DNA of 64,000 nucleotides from Dendrobium chrysotoxum. Its lineage: Eukaryota; Streptophyta; Magnoliopsida; Asparagales; Orchidaceae. The stretch is taken from the NCBI GenBank assembly GCA_019925795.1, contig CM034312.1:75271528-75335527 (forward strand). The letters run 5' to 3'. Shown here piece by piece: positions 47,301 through 59,160 of the stretch (the stretch's first letter is position 1; every line of letters begins with the position of its first letter). The position numbers were made by a program, and so were the translations under genes. The notes beneath the pieces were generated by a model. It was given only the letters and a program-made list of their open reading frames with translations, was not told the origin of the DNA and ran no database searches.

Positions 47301-49071
47301 AGGATAAAATATGGATTAATTAATTAAAAGATAATCAATGAATAATTAGCAAGATTAGTTATCCATTGATTATCCATCATTCCACATTAATCATGTTCAA
47401 GTATGCTTAATTCAAATTTAAAATTTCAAGAGATCTCTTAAAGATTGGAGATTTAAGTATAGATATACATATATTTGAAAATAAAATTCAAAATACATGG
47501 ATACATATATAATTATACCTATAAATATGAGTTTTAAATTAAATAGTTAAAATTATGATCACATTAAGGAATCCTCTGGTTATTTTAAAATAATCTAAAA
47601 ATAATAATAACAATTTTTTTTAAATATTTAATGCAATGTTTAATCAAAGATTGGTAAAATATTGAATAATCAAAATAATTTGAAATTAATTGAATTTTTA
47701 AATTTGAAAATAATTTTGAATTAAAATTCTCAATTTTTTTTTAAAAAATTTTAAAATATTATAAGTATTTTTATGAATTAAATTGGATTTATAATAAATT
47801 TTTAAAGTTTTAATTAATTAAATGAATTTAAAATTAATTTAAAATTAATTAATAATCAAATTAATTTAAAGTTTAAATGTTCTGGAATTTTTTTTAAAAG
47901 AAATAAATTCTAAATTTTATAAAATATTTAATCATTTTTAATCAATTAATAATTTAAAATATCAAATTTCTATTTAATTAAACTAATTTAAAATATTTTT
48001 AACATTTTGAATTAATATTAAATTTTCTGGAAATTTTAATATATAATTTATAATAAATTTTTTTTATTTTAAATTAATTTCAATGTATATTTTTTTTTTG
48101 AATTTTTCTGATATTTAAAGTGAATTTAAACTAAATTAAAAAAATAATTTATTTAATATAAAAAGAAAAAAAATGATCCGGCGGCTGGAATGCCACGTGG
48201 CGGGTTCTAGTTCGTCCAGTGGCTCAAAAAAACATACAGTTCATGCAGGCAATGAACTAAGACCCTAAGGCAAGAAAGGTCTCGTTCTCCTCACACACTC
48301 AACGAAATTAAATAAAATTTTAAATATGGATTAAGACTACGAAGAGCATCAATGTGGGGTTTAAAACGAGATTTTAAACGCGCTTTTCGAAAAGTTAAAT
48401 TACCCTAAGTGTCCTATGCTAGGGTTTCGCTTTTCACCTTGATTAGTGGACGGATTGAGCCGTTTTTGGTGTCTCTGAATTTGTTGTTTGTCCACGTATA
48501 ATTCCCCTTCAGAAATCGCGACCTGAAAAGCTTTCTATCACCTGCTACTTGGGTTGGACGGATTTAGCCTTTTGCTCGCCGGATTCTGGTCGCCGGCAAG
48601 CCTTGACTGGCCGGATTGAGCTGGAAATGAGTGGAAGGAGGTTTTAGGAGCTCGAACGAGAGAAGTCTCAGGTTTTAGAGGGTTTGAAAGGTGAGAGAAT
48701 GATGATATCTCGAATGAGGCTTCCCTAGGGTGTTTTGGCCTATTCTATAATCCCCATGCCAAATGGATGGCTGGGATTGATTAGGTGCAATCCCTGATGC
48801 GTGCCACCTGTCTCCAAACAGTTAAAGCATCAGGGAATCAAAGGACAAAGGACGATCATGATGGGGAGGGGATGTCCTTTGGAGCACATGGGTTTGATTG
48901 AACTTAACCTAAGCTTAATCCAGAGCTTAATATGATTTAGGAAGACTCTAGAAAGTCATAACAGCTGCTGGAGAGGTTTAGTATGGAATGAAATCAAATG
49001 GGTTAAGTATTTGAAGGAATTTGATTCAATAGGGGGTTGTTTGACCATGCTTATACCCATATAGGTTTCTA

Positions 49072-49101
49072 GTTGACTGTTTGACTGGTCAAACAGTCAA
49101 C
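49072..49101. promoter_or_regulatory. Perfect 30-nt W-box palindrome
   Basis: Two 14-base arms (GTTGACTGTTTGAC and its exact reverse complement) separated by TG. Each arm holds two TTGAC cores, so four WRKY-type sites fall within 30 bases. It lies about 2.2 kb inside the LTR start. Confidence 0.7.
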
Positions 49102-49359
49102 TTAAGCCTAGGTGGACAAGGGGAATACATGAGTGTAATTTAAATGAGCTCCCAAGAGTTTAATTGAATAAACATAAAACAACTTTGACCAAAGAAATGG
49201 AAGTTCGACCAAGTATTTGGATTATCTTTGATTAAACTCATGAGAATTTGATTTATATTGAATTTGCATGCATTAAATCATGAAATATATTAAGATCAAT
49301 AGCTTGATATAATTTGATTGAGCATATGAGGTTATTTGATTAAAATTATGAGGGTTTGA

Positions 49360-49880
49360 CCAACTCAATATGTTGACTTGGTCAAACCTATCAAGATTGA
49401 ACCATGAAGGATTTAGAGAGATTCAAGGCACACAATTAAATGGTCTTAAGGGTTTTAAAAGCATGATAGGATTGTATTTGAATATGAGTCTTTAAAGGAT
49501 CCATATAAACTTGAGTTGACCAAAATTAGATTCAATTGACCAAGTCAACTGTTGATTGAGTCAAAAGTTTCAATCAAGTCCAAACCATTAAGGGAGGTGA
49601 TCAAAAGGGTTTGATTGGGTTTTGAAAATATTTGAAGCTTGATTCAAAGTAAAGAAGCTTAAGGGTTGAATTGGTCAACCTTAGTTGACTTGGTCAACCA
49701 GGTGGGTCCAGGGTTTGGAAATGGGCTCAACAGATTTGAAATGACATTTGGAGACCAATGAAAGTGGTCCCAAGGTCTGAGGAGGTCATTTGATCAAAAT
49801 GACCTATTTTGACCCTAAAGGGCCTGTTTGGTCAAACTAGGTTGACTTGGTCAACCAGGTTGACCCAGGGGCTGGTTTTG
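49360..49880 (-). promoter_or_regulatory. W-box cluster of LTR C
   Basis: Repeated TTGACTTGGTCAACC-type pairs near 49372, 49548, 49676, 49690, 49838 and 49850. Each combines TTGACT with GGTCAA, the complement of TTGACC. Parallel clusters are found in B and D at equivalent positions. Confidence 0.45.
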
Positions 49881-50611
49881 GGTTCAATAGATTGGGTTTG
49901 ATATTTGAAATTTGCTGGAGGTGGTTGCATTTGATTTGGAGCTCATTTGACCAAAGTGAGAATTCAAACACCATAAGGGTATTTTGGTCATTTTGACCCC
50001 TGGTCAACTAGGTGTCAAATTGAGTCCAAAAAAATATATTTTATTGCTCAATGGGTCATAGTCAAAGGTCTGGAAGTGATTTGGGGCTTTAGAGAAAGCT
50101 CCAGGGTCAAAATCCACTGGGTGGCAGGTCCAGTGGCATAGACTGTAAATATTTGAAAGTTTTACAGCCTTTGGATTTCAATTCAGTTTCTGTGGTTAGA
50201 GACCTCAGAATGATTTCAAATTTGGAAGATTGCCTCTAGAGACATGTCACATTAGTGTGGAACTGACAGACCTTGAATCAGAGGTCATTTGATAGGGTTT
50301 TGAAATGTTCAAAGATTCACTGAAAAAGGCTTTCAGGACTTAGACCTTTGGCCTTGAAATTTGAGTCTGGAAATCTGGATTTGAGCTGGATTTTGATTTT
50401 GAATGATAGGGTTTGAATTACCCAAATCATTTATGATCATTTAGAGATCATAAGTGATAGGATAGGATTAAAGATTGATCAGAGGTGGAATCAGGGTTTG
50501 AACTAGAGTTTGGATTGTGAACTGGATTGAATTCTAGATTTTGATTGAGATTTGAATTAAATCAAGGTCTGGATTAGCTTGAGGTCAGAATTGATTTGAA
50601 TATGGATTAAT

Positions 50612-51173
50612 CTAGAGTTTGGATAGATTCTATGGTTTGAAATCTAGGAAGATCCTAGAATCTAGAAGTCCTAGGATCTAGGGTTTAAAATGATCTTAGG
50701 ATCTAGAAATCTTAAGGATTGAGATCTAGAAGGATCCTAAGATCTAGGAATCCTAAGGTCTGGATAGATCTAGGGTCAGAGCATATCCTAGGGTTTGGAT
50801 TGATCTAGGGTAGATTGATCCTCGGGTTAAGATTAATTTGAAGAGATCCTAGGGTCTAGAATAGATCCTAGGGATGGAAAACTAGGAAAATCCTAGAGTC
50901 TGGATAGATTCTATGGTTTGAAATCTAGGAAGATCCTAGAATCTAGAAGTCCTAGGATCTAGGGTTTAAAATGATCTTAGGATCTAGAAATCTTAAGGAT
51001 TGAGATCTAGAAGGATCCTAAGATCTAGGAATCCTAAGGTCTGGATAGATCTAGGGTCAGGGCATATCCTAGGGTTTGGATTAATCTAGGGTAGATTGAT
51101 CCTTGGGTTAAGATTAATTTGAAGAGATCCTAGGGTCTAGAACAGATCCTAGGGATGGAAATCTAGGAAAATT
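50612..51173 (-). repeat. 281-bp tandem duplication in LTR C
   Basis: Positions 50612-50892 and 50893-51173 are almost identical, with only a few differences visible. Both are dense in CTAGGATC / GATCCTAG words. Other LTRs lack the second copy. Confidence 0.92.
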
Positions 51174-51272
51174 CTAGAGTCTGGATTGGTCTTAAATTGT
51201 ATTGATATGGGGTCAGGATTGATTTAAAGTCTGGATGGGTCCTACTGACCTCATACAAAAATGAGGTCAACA

Positions 51273-53622
51273 TTTACTTCCCTCAAAATTTTCTTCTCAA
51301 ACTTATATGAAATCACCCCTTTTAGATTTTTCATGTATTCTTATTTAGTCTCACCTGCCTGGGCAGCATAGGTGTGGATGATGTTCCTTAATATCCTCTT
51401 TTTTTGGAGTTGCTTCTCCTTAGGGGTTCTCTTAAAAGAATAATTTATCGGGCATGATGGAGAGCAGGCTATCCTGTTAACTCTCTCCTCCCTTACAGCA
51501 GCAACAAGGGGGTGGAAATGACACCCTTTTAGAAGTGGAGAGGAGACAGAAATAGGCAGATCCTCACTAGCCTCGGGCTCTACTTGACTCAGAGTTTTTA
51601 ATTCAGCAATATTCTTATGCTTGGTAATCTTCTTTCTAACTCTTCATAGATAATTCTTTCTCTGATTTTTGCTTGTAAAGGGGATCCCAGAACTTCCCCT
51701 AATCTCATACACTGATGGTGGTTCAACTATGACTACGGATTTCTATTTCTTATTCTCCCCAGTAGAGGATGCAGTGGGTACAGGGGCAACATAAACCTCC
51801 ATTTTAGGAGTTGGGGACTTAATCCCTAACCCAACAACAATATTAATTAAGGGGGCATCCTTTTCATCCTCAACAGCTAGATTTATAATTGTCCCCATTA
51901 ACTATCAGTTTAAGGGTCTGAAACCCCATCACAAACTGAATCGAATTATTGCGGATTAATTCCTCAACATATAGGTTACGGTCTAGGGAGAAGATCAACC
52001 TACTAGCCATTTCAGTGTGTTTGATTTTCTAAAATTAAGATAAGGTGGTTTGAATTAGTTGATTTGAAGTAGAATTTGAAAAGTCATGAATGATTTTGTC
52101 TCTTATCAGATTTGCTAAGTTATAAGGGGTACAACTTAACATGTGGTGATAAGGTACAAAAACCATTTGTGATTTAATTGAGATTCATATTTTATTGTAT
52201 GTGTTAGGCTACAAAGAGATGTTGTGGCATAACACATGATAATGATATCCAAGATTTATCTTGTTCATTTTAAAGGGATTTTTGAATCTAATGGATTTAC
52301 TTCAAATCTTGAAACTCAATATATTGAGTTTTCACTCAACATGAGGGCTCACAAAATTGATAAGAAAATCTTAAGAGTCAGGCTTGACTCTCTCATTCCA
52401 TCAATTAACTTGTGGTGAAATGTCAAAGCCTAAATTTTCTTAGAGGTTTCCTCGCTCACCTCTCCTATTAATTTTTATGTTGGCAACACTCACCCAAGGA
52501 ATAAATGGATAGAGGGACCAACAGAGGGAGGGTTGTCAAAACTATCGATGAAATAAAATTTCTACCATTATTAAAGATGGAGAGAGAGATTAGTCCCAAG
52601 CGAAGTCACCACATTTATTTTTTGTTTTGGAAAGATACAAAGCAATTGAAATTGTAATTTCTTTGGAAAAATTTGAAATTGTATAGACTCTTAAATTTGG
52701 TTTAGTTTTATAACCAAACTCATCATTATGAATAATATATCATCTTGAAAGGTGACAATATCATTCCCTAATAGGTTTAGATTATGAAATTATAAGTCTT
52801 ATCCCAACTACCATAATCAAATTTGGGGATGAATTGTATATGATTCTGACGAATCAACATGACATTCAATTATTTATTTGATTATGGAAGTTAAGATGCT
52901 TTATGATGGGTTATCGTATTTGAATCATCATAGTGAACTATATATGGCCCCATAGGTTCATAGTGATGTTCGCATATAACTACAATAATCATGATATGTG
53001 TACCATTAATTTCATACTCAAGCATATTGATAGTAAGTGATATATTTCTCCAAAAAGGGAAGTATATCACACACCATCATTCATTTGAATAGGAAAATAA
53101 TGATTATCATTGAATTTCTTGATTTTTTCAAAGAGAATTAATTAATTTTTAAATTATTTTGGGGTCTTTAAATCTCCTACGAATACAAGCCTTTATAGTT
53201 AATTATATCATAGGAAGTTTGAGCCTCCTACAAACACTATCGATTAAAATAATGCTAGAAATTTTATTTAGAATTTTCAAGGAGATACAAAAGGAGTGAA
53301 GTTGGAATTTTTATAGGGATCAGATCAATTTTGAGTACTTAATTTTTGGAGGCTAAATGATGAGAAGTAAGAGGTGTTTTTGGATTCTGAAATAATTCAA
53401 AAATACCCATATTTATCCTATGTGTTATATTTTGATTTAGGAAAAAATTTAATATGAGTGGGCAATTTATTAGAATGTTGGGATTATATTTTTGAAATTG
53501 GGGACTTATTTTGGGGCCACCCCTACTCTTAAATCTATTTTGGACACCAAACCATGGTGACACGAACCTAGCTAAAAGACATACAAATCTGGACCCATCT
53601 CGGCCTAAATTGGGGAGCCAGT
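51273..53622 (-). mobile_element. Interior piece of the D-side Tat element
   Basis: From the candidate PBS (start 53622) through a leader like that of C, to an ORF1-like gene start, then cut by the start of LTR C at 51272. The leader has the same CCTACGA-ACAAGCC and TATCATCTTGAAAGGTGACA blocks as the C leader. Nothing of gag or pol is present in it. Confidence 0.65.
51285..52010 (-). pseudogene. ORF1-like gene start of the D-side element
   Basis: On the minus strand an ATG at 52010 opens MASRLIFSLDRNLYVEELIR, then FVMGFQTLKLIVNG. After a stop, another frame runs VEDEKDAPLINIVVGLGIKS and further Pro/Lys/Ser-rich sequence almost to LTR C. It has no recognised domain. It is placed between leader and gag, as in Ogre-type ORF1. 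The last coding bases are truncated by LTR C. Confidence 0.5.
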
Positions 53623-56600
53623 TAACCACCTGATACTTTAAAACCACGAGTCTAATCTTTATGAAAGATGGGTAAAGCTATTGTTTGAGGAATTGGGGGT
53701 GACATCTAGAGAATGTCATAATTAGCCCCTTTACTTATGCAAGGTATATAATTATACTCAAATACAATTAAAATTTTATTCTTTTAATTAGTTTCTAATG
53801 CAATGAATGCTAATTGACCTTGTATACATAAGTGATATGAAGTTGTTAAAAAATTTGGCTTAAAAAATAGATTTTTTCCTAGAGATTATATAACATCCCC
53901 TAGACAGAGCTGCACCCTAATAGACCATGTGGTCTACCACAACCCACAAGTAGGGAGGTACCTAACAGGGAAGAGAAGTTATAATATGTATACATGAGAC
54001 CCTCGGCATGCCCGAGCCTACTTCTTAGAATCGTTTATCTTTTTATGTTGGCCTAAATTTTTTTGTTTAGTTATGAGTAGAAAAATTTTATCCTTAGAGA
54101 GCCTAATCGCATCTAGGCTAAAATAAAATTGACATACAAGAAAGAAACCAAGGAAGATTTATGAAACTCTTAATGCCTAAAAGTAAACACAATAATTAAA
54201 TCACATGATCAAAATATATCAAGTAAATGTAAAGTTCATGTGACAAATGCCACTTAATTATAACTTGGGGTCTGTAGAAATTAAAAGTGGTTGAGTATCA
54301 CTGATAATAACCTAAATTCTAATCTAAAGAGGACATAAGTAATTTTAAAATGGGATATTTTTTGAAATCTTGTATTCTTCATTTTCCTCTCTTCTACGAG
54401 CTCTTTGGATTCATCGGGTCTAAGTATCCAAATAGAAAAAAACTTCTCCCTGAAGGGGTGTTTCTTTTCTCTTTGAATTTTCAAAATTTTCTAATTAAAA
54501 TTCCCAACTGAAAGTATCTCTCTCCTAAGGGATGTTTCTCTCCATTTTTGACTTCGAATTGGATAGATAATACCCCATTTAAAATTTAACTTTCACAACA
54601 CTTTGAATTTCAAATTACATTTAGGGAATTAAAAAAGACTCTAAAACATCCTACATGGTTATCCTAGGAAGTTTATATATCAAATCATTAACATCCAAGG
54701 CATTTATATAACCAAATTGCTCAAATTTGAGCATAAACACACTTGGCCTTTCTCTTTTAATTTTAAGGGAGCTTAGAGATTGTTAGCACCTACAAAAAAT
54801 TTGTTAGTTAAATGTTTATATAACCCCTTTATTTTAGCTCTATATGAACATGACCACTTGTAAAAAATTTTGTCAGCATCCAAATCATTCATAACCTAGG
54901 AGAAATCTGGCACCTGTCACATTAATTCACAGATAAAATAATAAAATCATAACATTAAAAGGCATCACAAAATACATCAATCATAGCAACCAACATGCAG
55001 TGAAATCCACGAAAAACCTCAACACACAAGTAGTAAAAAAAGAAGAACACTAGCCTAGTCTAAAACTAGAAGTGGTTGTCCTAACAAACCATCTAAAGTA
55101 TGTGTGTCAGGCTGTGTGGCTTTGATATGTCCTATATTGAATAGTTGTTAAAGTTTTCTAATATTTTTATTTGTTGTAGTGTGAAGGGATTTTAATTTGA
55201 GTTTAAGTATTAGTATTTTAATGTTCATTTTATGATGAATTTAATTTATTTAATGATCATTACCTTTATTTATACCAAAGCCATAAGGTTTATTTTACCC
55301 TCTTTGGGGCTAAGTTAATAGCCTTATAGGCCCGGGTTATCCAATAGTAAATAATATTATTTAATTAATTTAATTAGTTAAAATTAATAATTGATTATTT
55401 TTAAGTTAATTGGTTACTGATTTGACTCATTAGATTATTAATTTTTTTTATTTGCCATCAACCAGTTTGTAGCGTTGTAACAATGGGCTTGACGAACTAG
55501 GCCTCCTTAGTACACATAGCCCCATAGCTCGTGGTAGTTCATCCTAAAAAATGGTTGATGTAGTTATATTAATGGTTTAATTTTGGTTAACTAAGTAATG
55601 ATCAATTGATTTTATAATTTTTCACTCTATTGAATCCCTTCGTGGCGTTGTCACAACGGGCATGAGGAATAAGTCATCCTCTGGACACGTAGCCTCATAT
55701 ATCGATATTGTTCATCCTAAAAACTTCATCAATGCAGTATTTGCTGTGTATTTTAAGGATGGTTATTTGATTATATTGATTAGATTGATGTTTTGATGGA
55801 GTTTTCATCAGTCATTTAATTTTTGGATTTTATGAATGATTTTAATTCATTAAAATAATGGTCTAATTTTTTACTTTTTGATTTTGATCATGCTCTAGAT
55901 TTTTTTTATTTTTAATAAATATTAGACCCTGAGCTGAATAAAATGATACTAGTTTGTTGGATTTAGATTTTTTTATAATTAGTAATGATTTTTCAAAGGT
56001 TTCATGTAATTTCAAATTATGATTGACCAAAGAGTTGACTTTTTAATTTTTAGTGATTTTGGAAAACTTAATATTTTTAATAAATATTAGACTCTTAAAC
56101 GAGTCTAGTGCCTTTGAGTTTGCATAATTTGGAATTTTCTGGAATTAGTTATGAATTTTTGAAGTTTTACCATTTAATTGAATTATTTAATTACTTAGTT
56201 AAGGAGGTTTTATTATTTTTGAACCAAACTCACTCCAAACTCTTTTAAATTACTCGTAAAGGTCAGGGATGACCTATAGGAGTGTTTTCAAGGGTCTAAA
56301 ATTTATTTAATATTTTAAATAATTTTTAATTATTTATTAATTTTTTTAATTTTTAAATTAAGACCTATTTTGATATCCAATGAAGGGAATTTTAATTTTA
56401 TTAGGTGGATGATTTAATTATGAACAATTTGAGATAGTGTTTATAATTTTTGGATTTAATTTGAATTTATTGTATTTTTTAGAAATTTTAAGTTGTTTCA
56501 AAGGGTTGATTTTTTATTTGATTAATTTTCTGACCTACTGACCTCAAAATAATTGAAATTAAAACCTAAGGCTCATAATATAACTAGGTTTACAGTTACA

Positions 56601-56790
56601 AAGTTTCCCTTTGATGGGTGTGTCATGTAATGTCCTTTCATTTCACCCGTTTCGGCTTGTATTTTCTAAATTGCTTTGGGAATGTTGTCGAGAGTGCTTT
56701 CACTGCTCTTATCGTCTTGTGTTGTCGATGGTGCAGTTTCTACCTTCTTTCATCTAAGAGTAAGAAGAATAAAAGTTCAGGTTGGTTGGT

Positions 56791-56824
56791 GAGCCTAGTG
56801 ATAGGATACTATGTAGCTTGGTTC
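56791..56824 (+). other. Group II intron domain V-like sequence
   Basis: Exactly 34 bases with GAGCC at the start and GGTTC at the end, so that the ends pair. An internal helix is possible (TAGTGATAGG / ACTATGTAGCTT). This is the size and layout of domain V, the catalytic core of group II introns. petD in plastids has such an intron, which makes it the likely source. Confidence 0.5.
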
Positions 56825-56930
56825 AGAGATAGTGAGGTATTTTCTTATTGAATTGACATGAAATTAAATTTTCCCTCTTTCTTAGGTATGGAGATCATTG
56901 ATAACTTCTTTGGTGTAATTCTCACCCACT

Positions 56931-57059
56931 CCATTTCGTTGTCTAGTAGCTATAATAGTCTTTTTGATAGGTACCGCAGTAGCTCTTTGGTTAGGTATTG
57001 GTGCAACTTTACCTATTAAGAAATCCCTAACTTTAGGTCTTTTTCTTTCTAAAAACTAA
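56931..57059 (+). pseudogene. petD: C-terminal fragment of petD (cytochrome b6f subunit IV)
   Basis: Codons from 56931 give PFRCLVAIIV, then FLIGTAVALWLGIGATLPI and KKSLTLGLF. This matches the last 40 or so residues of the plastid subunit IV of cytochrome b6f, with a few substitutions (such as K for D after LPI). The normal stop after GLF is lost and the frame ends at 57059. The rest of exon 2 is missing or shrunk: short matches to earlier petD exon sequence may remain at about 56888-56922. Not functional in this setting. Confidence 0.88.
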
Positions 57060-58639
57060 AAAAATGAAAAAAGTCCAATGGATTTAAAATGATTTCTTAA
57101 AATTTTTCTAAGTTTTCAAGATGTTATCCTTAATTATTTTTCCTATGTGTCACTAGTGGTCTAATGGGTCCAAAATTTTATACATCCGACCCTGACACAA
57201 ATACAATCACAACACAGAAAAATCACAATCTAATTCTATCAATTTGGAGAGTTATGAATTTTTAAAGTTTTGGGTTCAAAATGGACCCATCACTTTGCAA
57301 ATTCACACCACAGCAAACCTGAGAGCATCTGGACCTAAAAAAATGCAGGGGATGCCTATGATGCTCAAAAAAGTTTTATAAAAAGTTGGGTCCAGTTTAA
57401 CCACTGAAATATGAGAAAATTGCTAAAATTTGATTTCAAAGAAACACAAAATTCTCACACAGGTTAAAACACATTGAAATTAATTTTAGAAAATATTAGG
57501 TCTTAAGACCTTTCTAGTGACACCAAAATCATTAAATTTGGTGAAAAAAGGATTTACTCTGAATTTTAAAAGTTCTGGGCATTTAAAATAATTTGTATAT
57601 TCATTTTAATCAATTCAGTCGCTGGCATAATTTGGCAATGATTGCAGGATGCGATGCGCCTCTGTAGCAGTATTAATTTGAGTCAACATCGGATCAAGAT
57701 CGTCAGATCGACTACAGGATGGATGGATGGCTCTTATGCTGCCACGTCGCCCCAATTCAAAACCCGTGATGCAAGTTTGAATCCTTTTGGATGCATGATT
57801 CGTTCGACAGTTCATAGACCATCTGGTCGAGCGTGTATATCAATCGGACGGTTCTGATCAAATCAGAACTTTTAGTTCAAATAAACTAAAAGTTTAAATG
57901 CTCATAACTTTCAAAATACTTAGCCAAATTCTACGAAATTTAAAACACAAACTCATGACAACTTAATCTTCCAATGTCTGGAGTTTAGAGGCTCCTTGCA
58001 TTTTAGATTTTTGAGTGGTTTTATACTAAAGTTTTAACTAAAAGTTAAGATATCTTACCCACTAGTAGATGGATTTTGATGATCTTAGACTCCTTTTGCT
58101 CCTGGTGATGTCCTCTCCAACTTTGTAAAAGACTCCCCAGCTGGATTGAAATTTGTGTTGCAAACTTCACTTTCTCTCACTACCACCCTCTCTCTTCACT
58201 AAAATGAGGTTTTGAAGGTGAGAAATGGTGGAAAAGTGGTTGCAAGGGGTGGAAAAACTCCTGTAGAAACTGTGGGAGAGGTTTTGAGAGCTGGAGTCTA
58301 CTGGGAGAAAGTGGAGAATGGAAATGAGGGTTTTTTTGGAGGGTTTAGGTTACTTGAACCCTCATCATTTGAATAGAGGGATTGGATTGGTTTGGGCCCT
58401 AGCATGGACAGTTGCCATGTATCCCAAGGCTATTAGAAGCCAATGGGAAGGCTAGTGTTTGAGAGAGACCCCCTTGGTTCATGTGACGGGGACTACTTGC
58501 CTTTTTTCCTATTAAGCTAAACCAAGGCTTGGCTTGGTTTAAGGAGTTGCATTAGGGCTCCTTCAAGAGGTATTTGGGCTGGCTTTAAGCAGGTTTTGTT
58601 GGAGGAAATGGGGTGCTTAGGTGGCTTGGGAATTTGACC

Positions 58640-59160
58640 ATAGTTTAACCCTTTTCAATAGGTTTGAGATGACTTGTTGACTTAGTGGCCAGTCAATGCC
58701 GACTGGGATATGCCTTGAGGAGGTCATGCATGCTGTAGGAAACCACCTTAAGGAGTTTGGAGCCAAGGGATTGGAGTTTGCATGGTGGATGAGTGAATGT
58801 GAGGGGTTTGACGATGCATGAGAGTTTGACCAAGTTAAATCATTGGGAATTTGACTTAGGAAAATATTGAACATATATGGGATGTCCAATTGAAAGATTT
58901 TGGGTGGCCAATTTGGTTTGAAAATTAATTGGAAGATTGAATTTGACCTTAGTTAGGTGTATGGTAGATTTGGTCAATCATAGTTGACTTGGTCAACCTG
59001 GTCAAACCAAAGATTGGGGTTGAGCTGAATAAAATCAAAATGACATTTTGGACCCAATGGAGGTGGTCCCATGTAATGGTGGGGTCTCCTTGCATGAAAT
59101 GCATGTTTGGGCTCTTAAGAGGCATTTTGGTCAACCATGGTTGACTTGGTCAACCTGATC
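58640..59160 (-). promoter_or_regulatory. W-box cluster of LTR D
   Basis: TTGACTTGGTCAACC at 58984, GGTCAACCATGGTTGACTTGG at 59129 and further TTGAC cores, parallel to the clusters in B and C. Confidence 0.45.

Larger units (their letters stand above)
44368..51272 (-). repeat. LTR 'C', long Tat-type LTR
   Basis: Read leftwards it starts at 51272 with TGTTGACCTCATTTTTGTAT and a hairpin (TGACCTCAT...ATGAGGTCA). It carries the family landmarks at 45840-45930, 46080-46150 and 47140-47260. At nearly 6.9 kb it is among the longest plant LTRs I would expect. It includes a perfect W-box palindrome (49072-49101), a recent 281-bp tandem duplication (50612-51173) and a low-complexity AT segment at 47600-48170. 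The left limit depends on the candidate PBS. No cellular gene is seen inside. Confidence 0.72.
56626..57090 (+). other. Insert with plastid-derived sequence inside LTR D
   Basis: Relative to LTR B (22850-22910), D has about 0.45 kb of extra sequence with higher GC content. It holds a group II intron domain V-like 34-mer and the end of petD, so it is nuclear-integrated plastid DNA (NUPT), probably rearranged. The exact edges are uncertain. A 77-codon frame at 56618-56851 runs through the intron-like part and is not a gene. Confidence 0.7.

Noticed and set aside
56618..56851. 77-codon frame as a small plus-strand gene
   Set aside because: It runs across the intron-like part of the plastid-derived insert, including the domain V-like 34-mer, and has no protein motif of its own.
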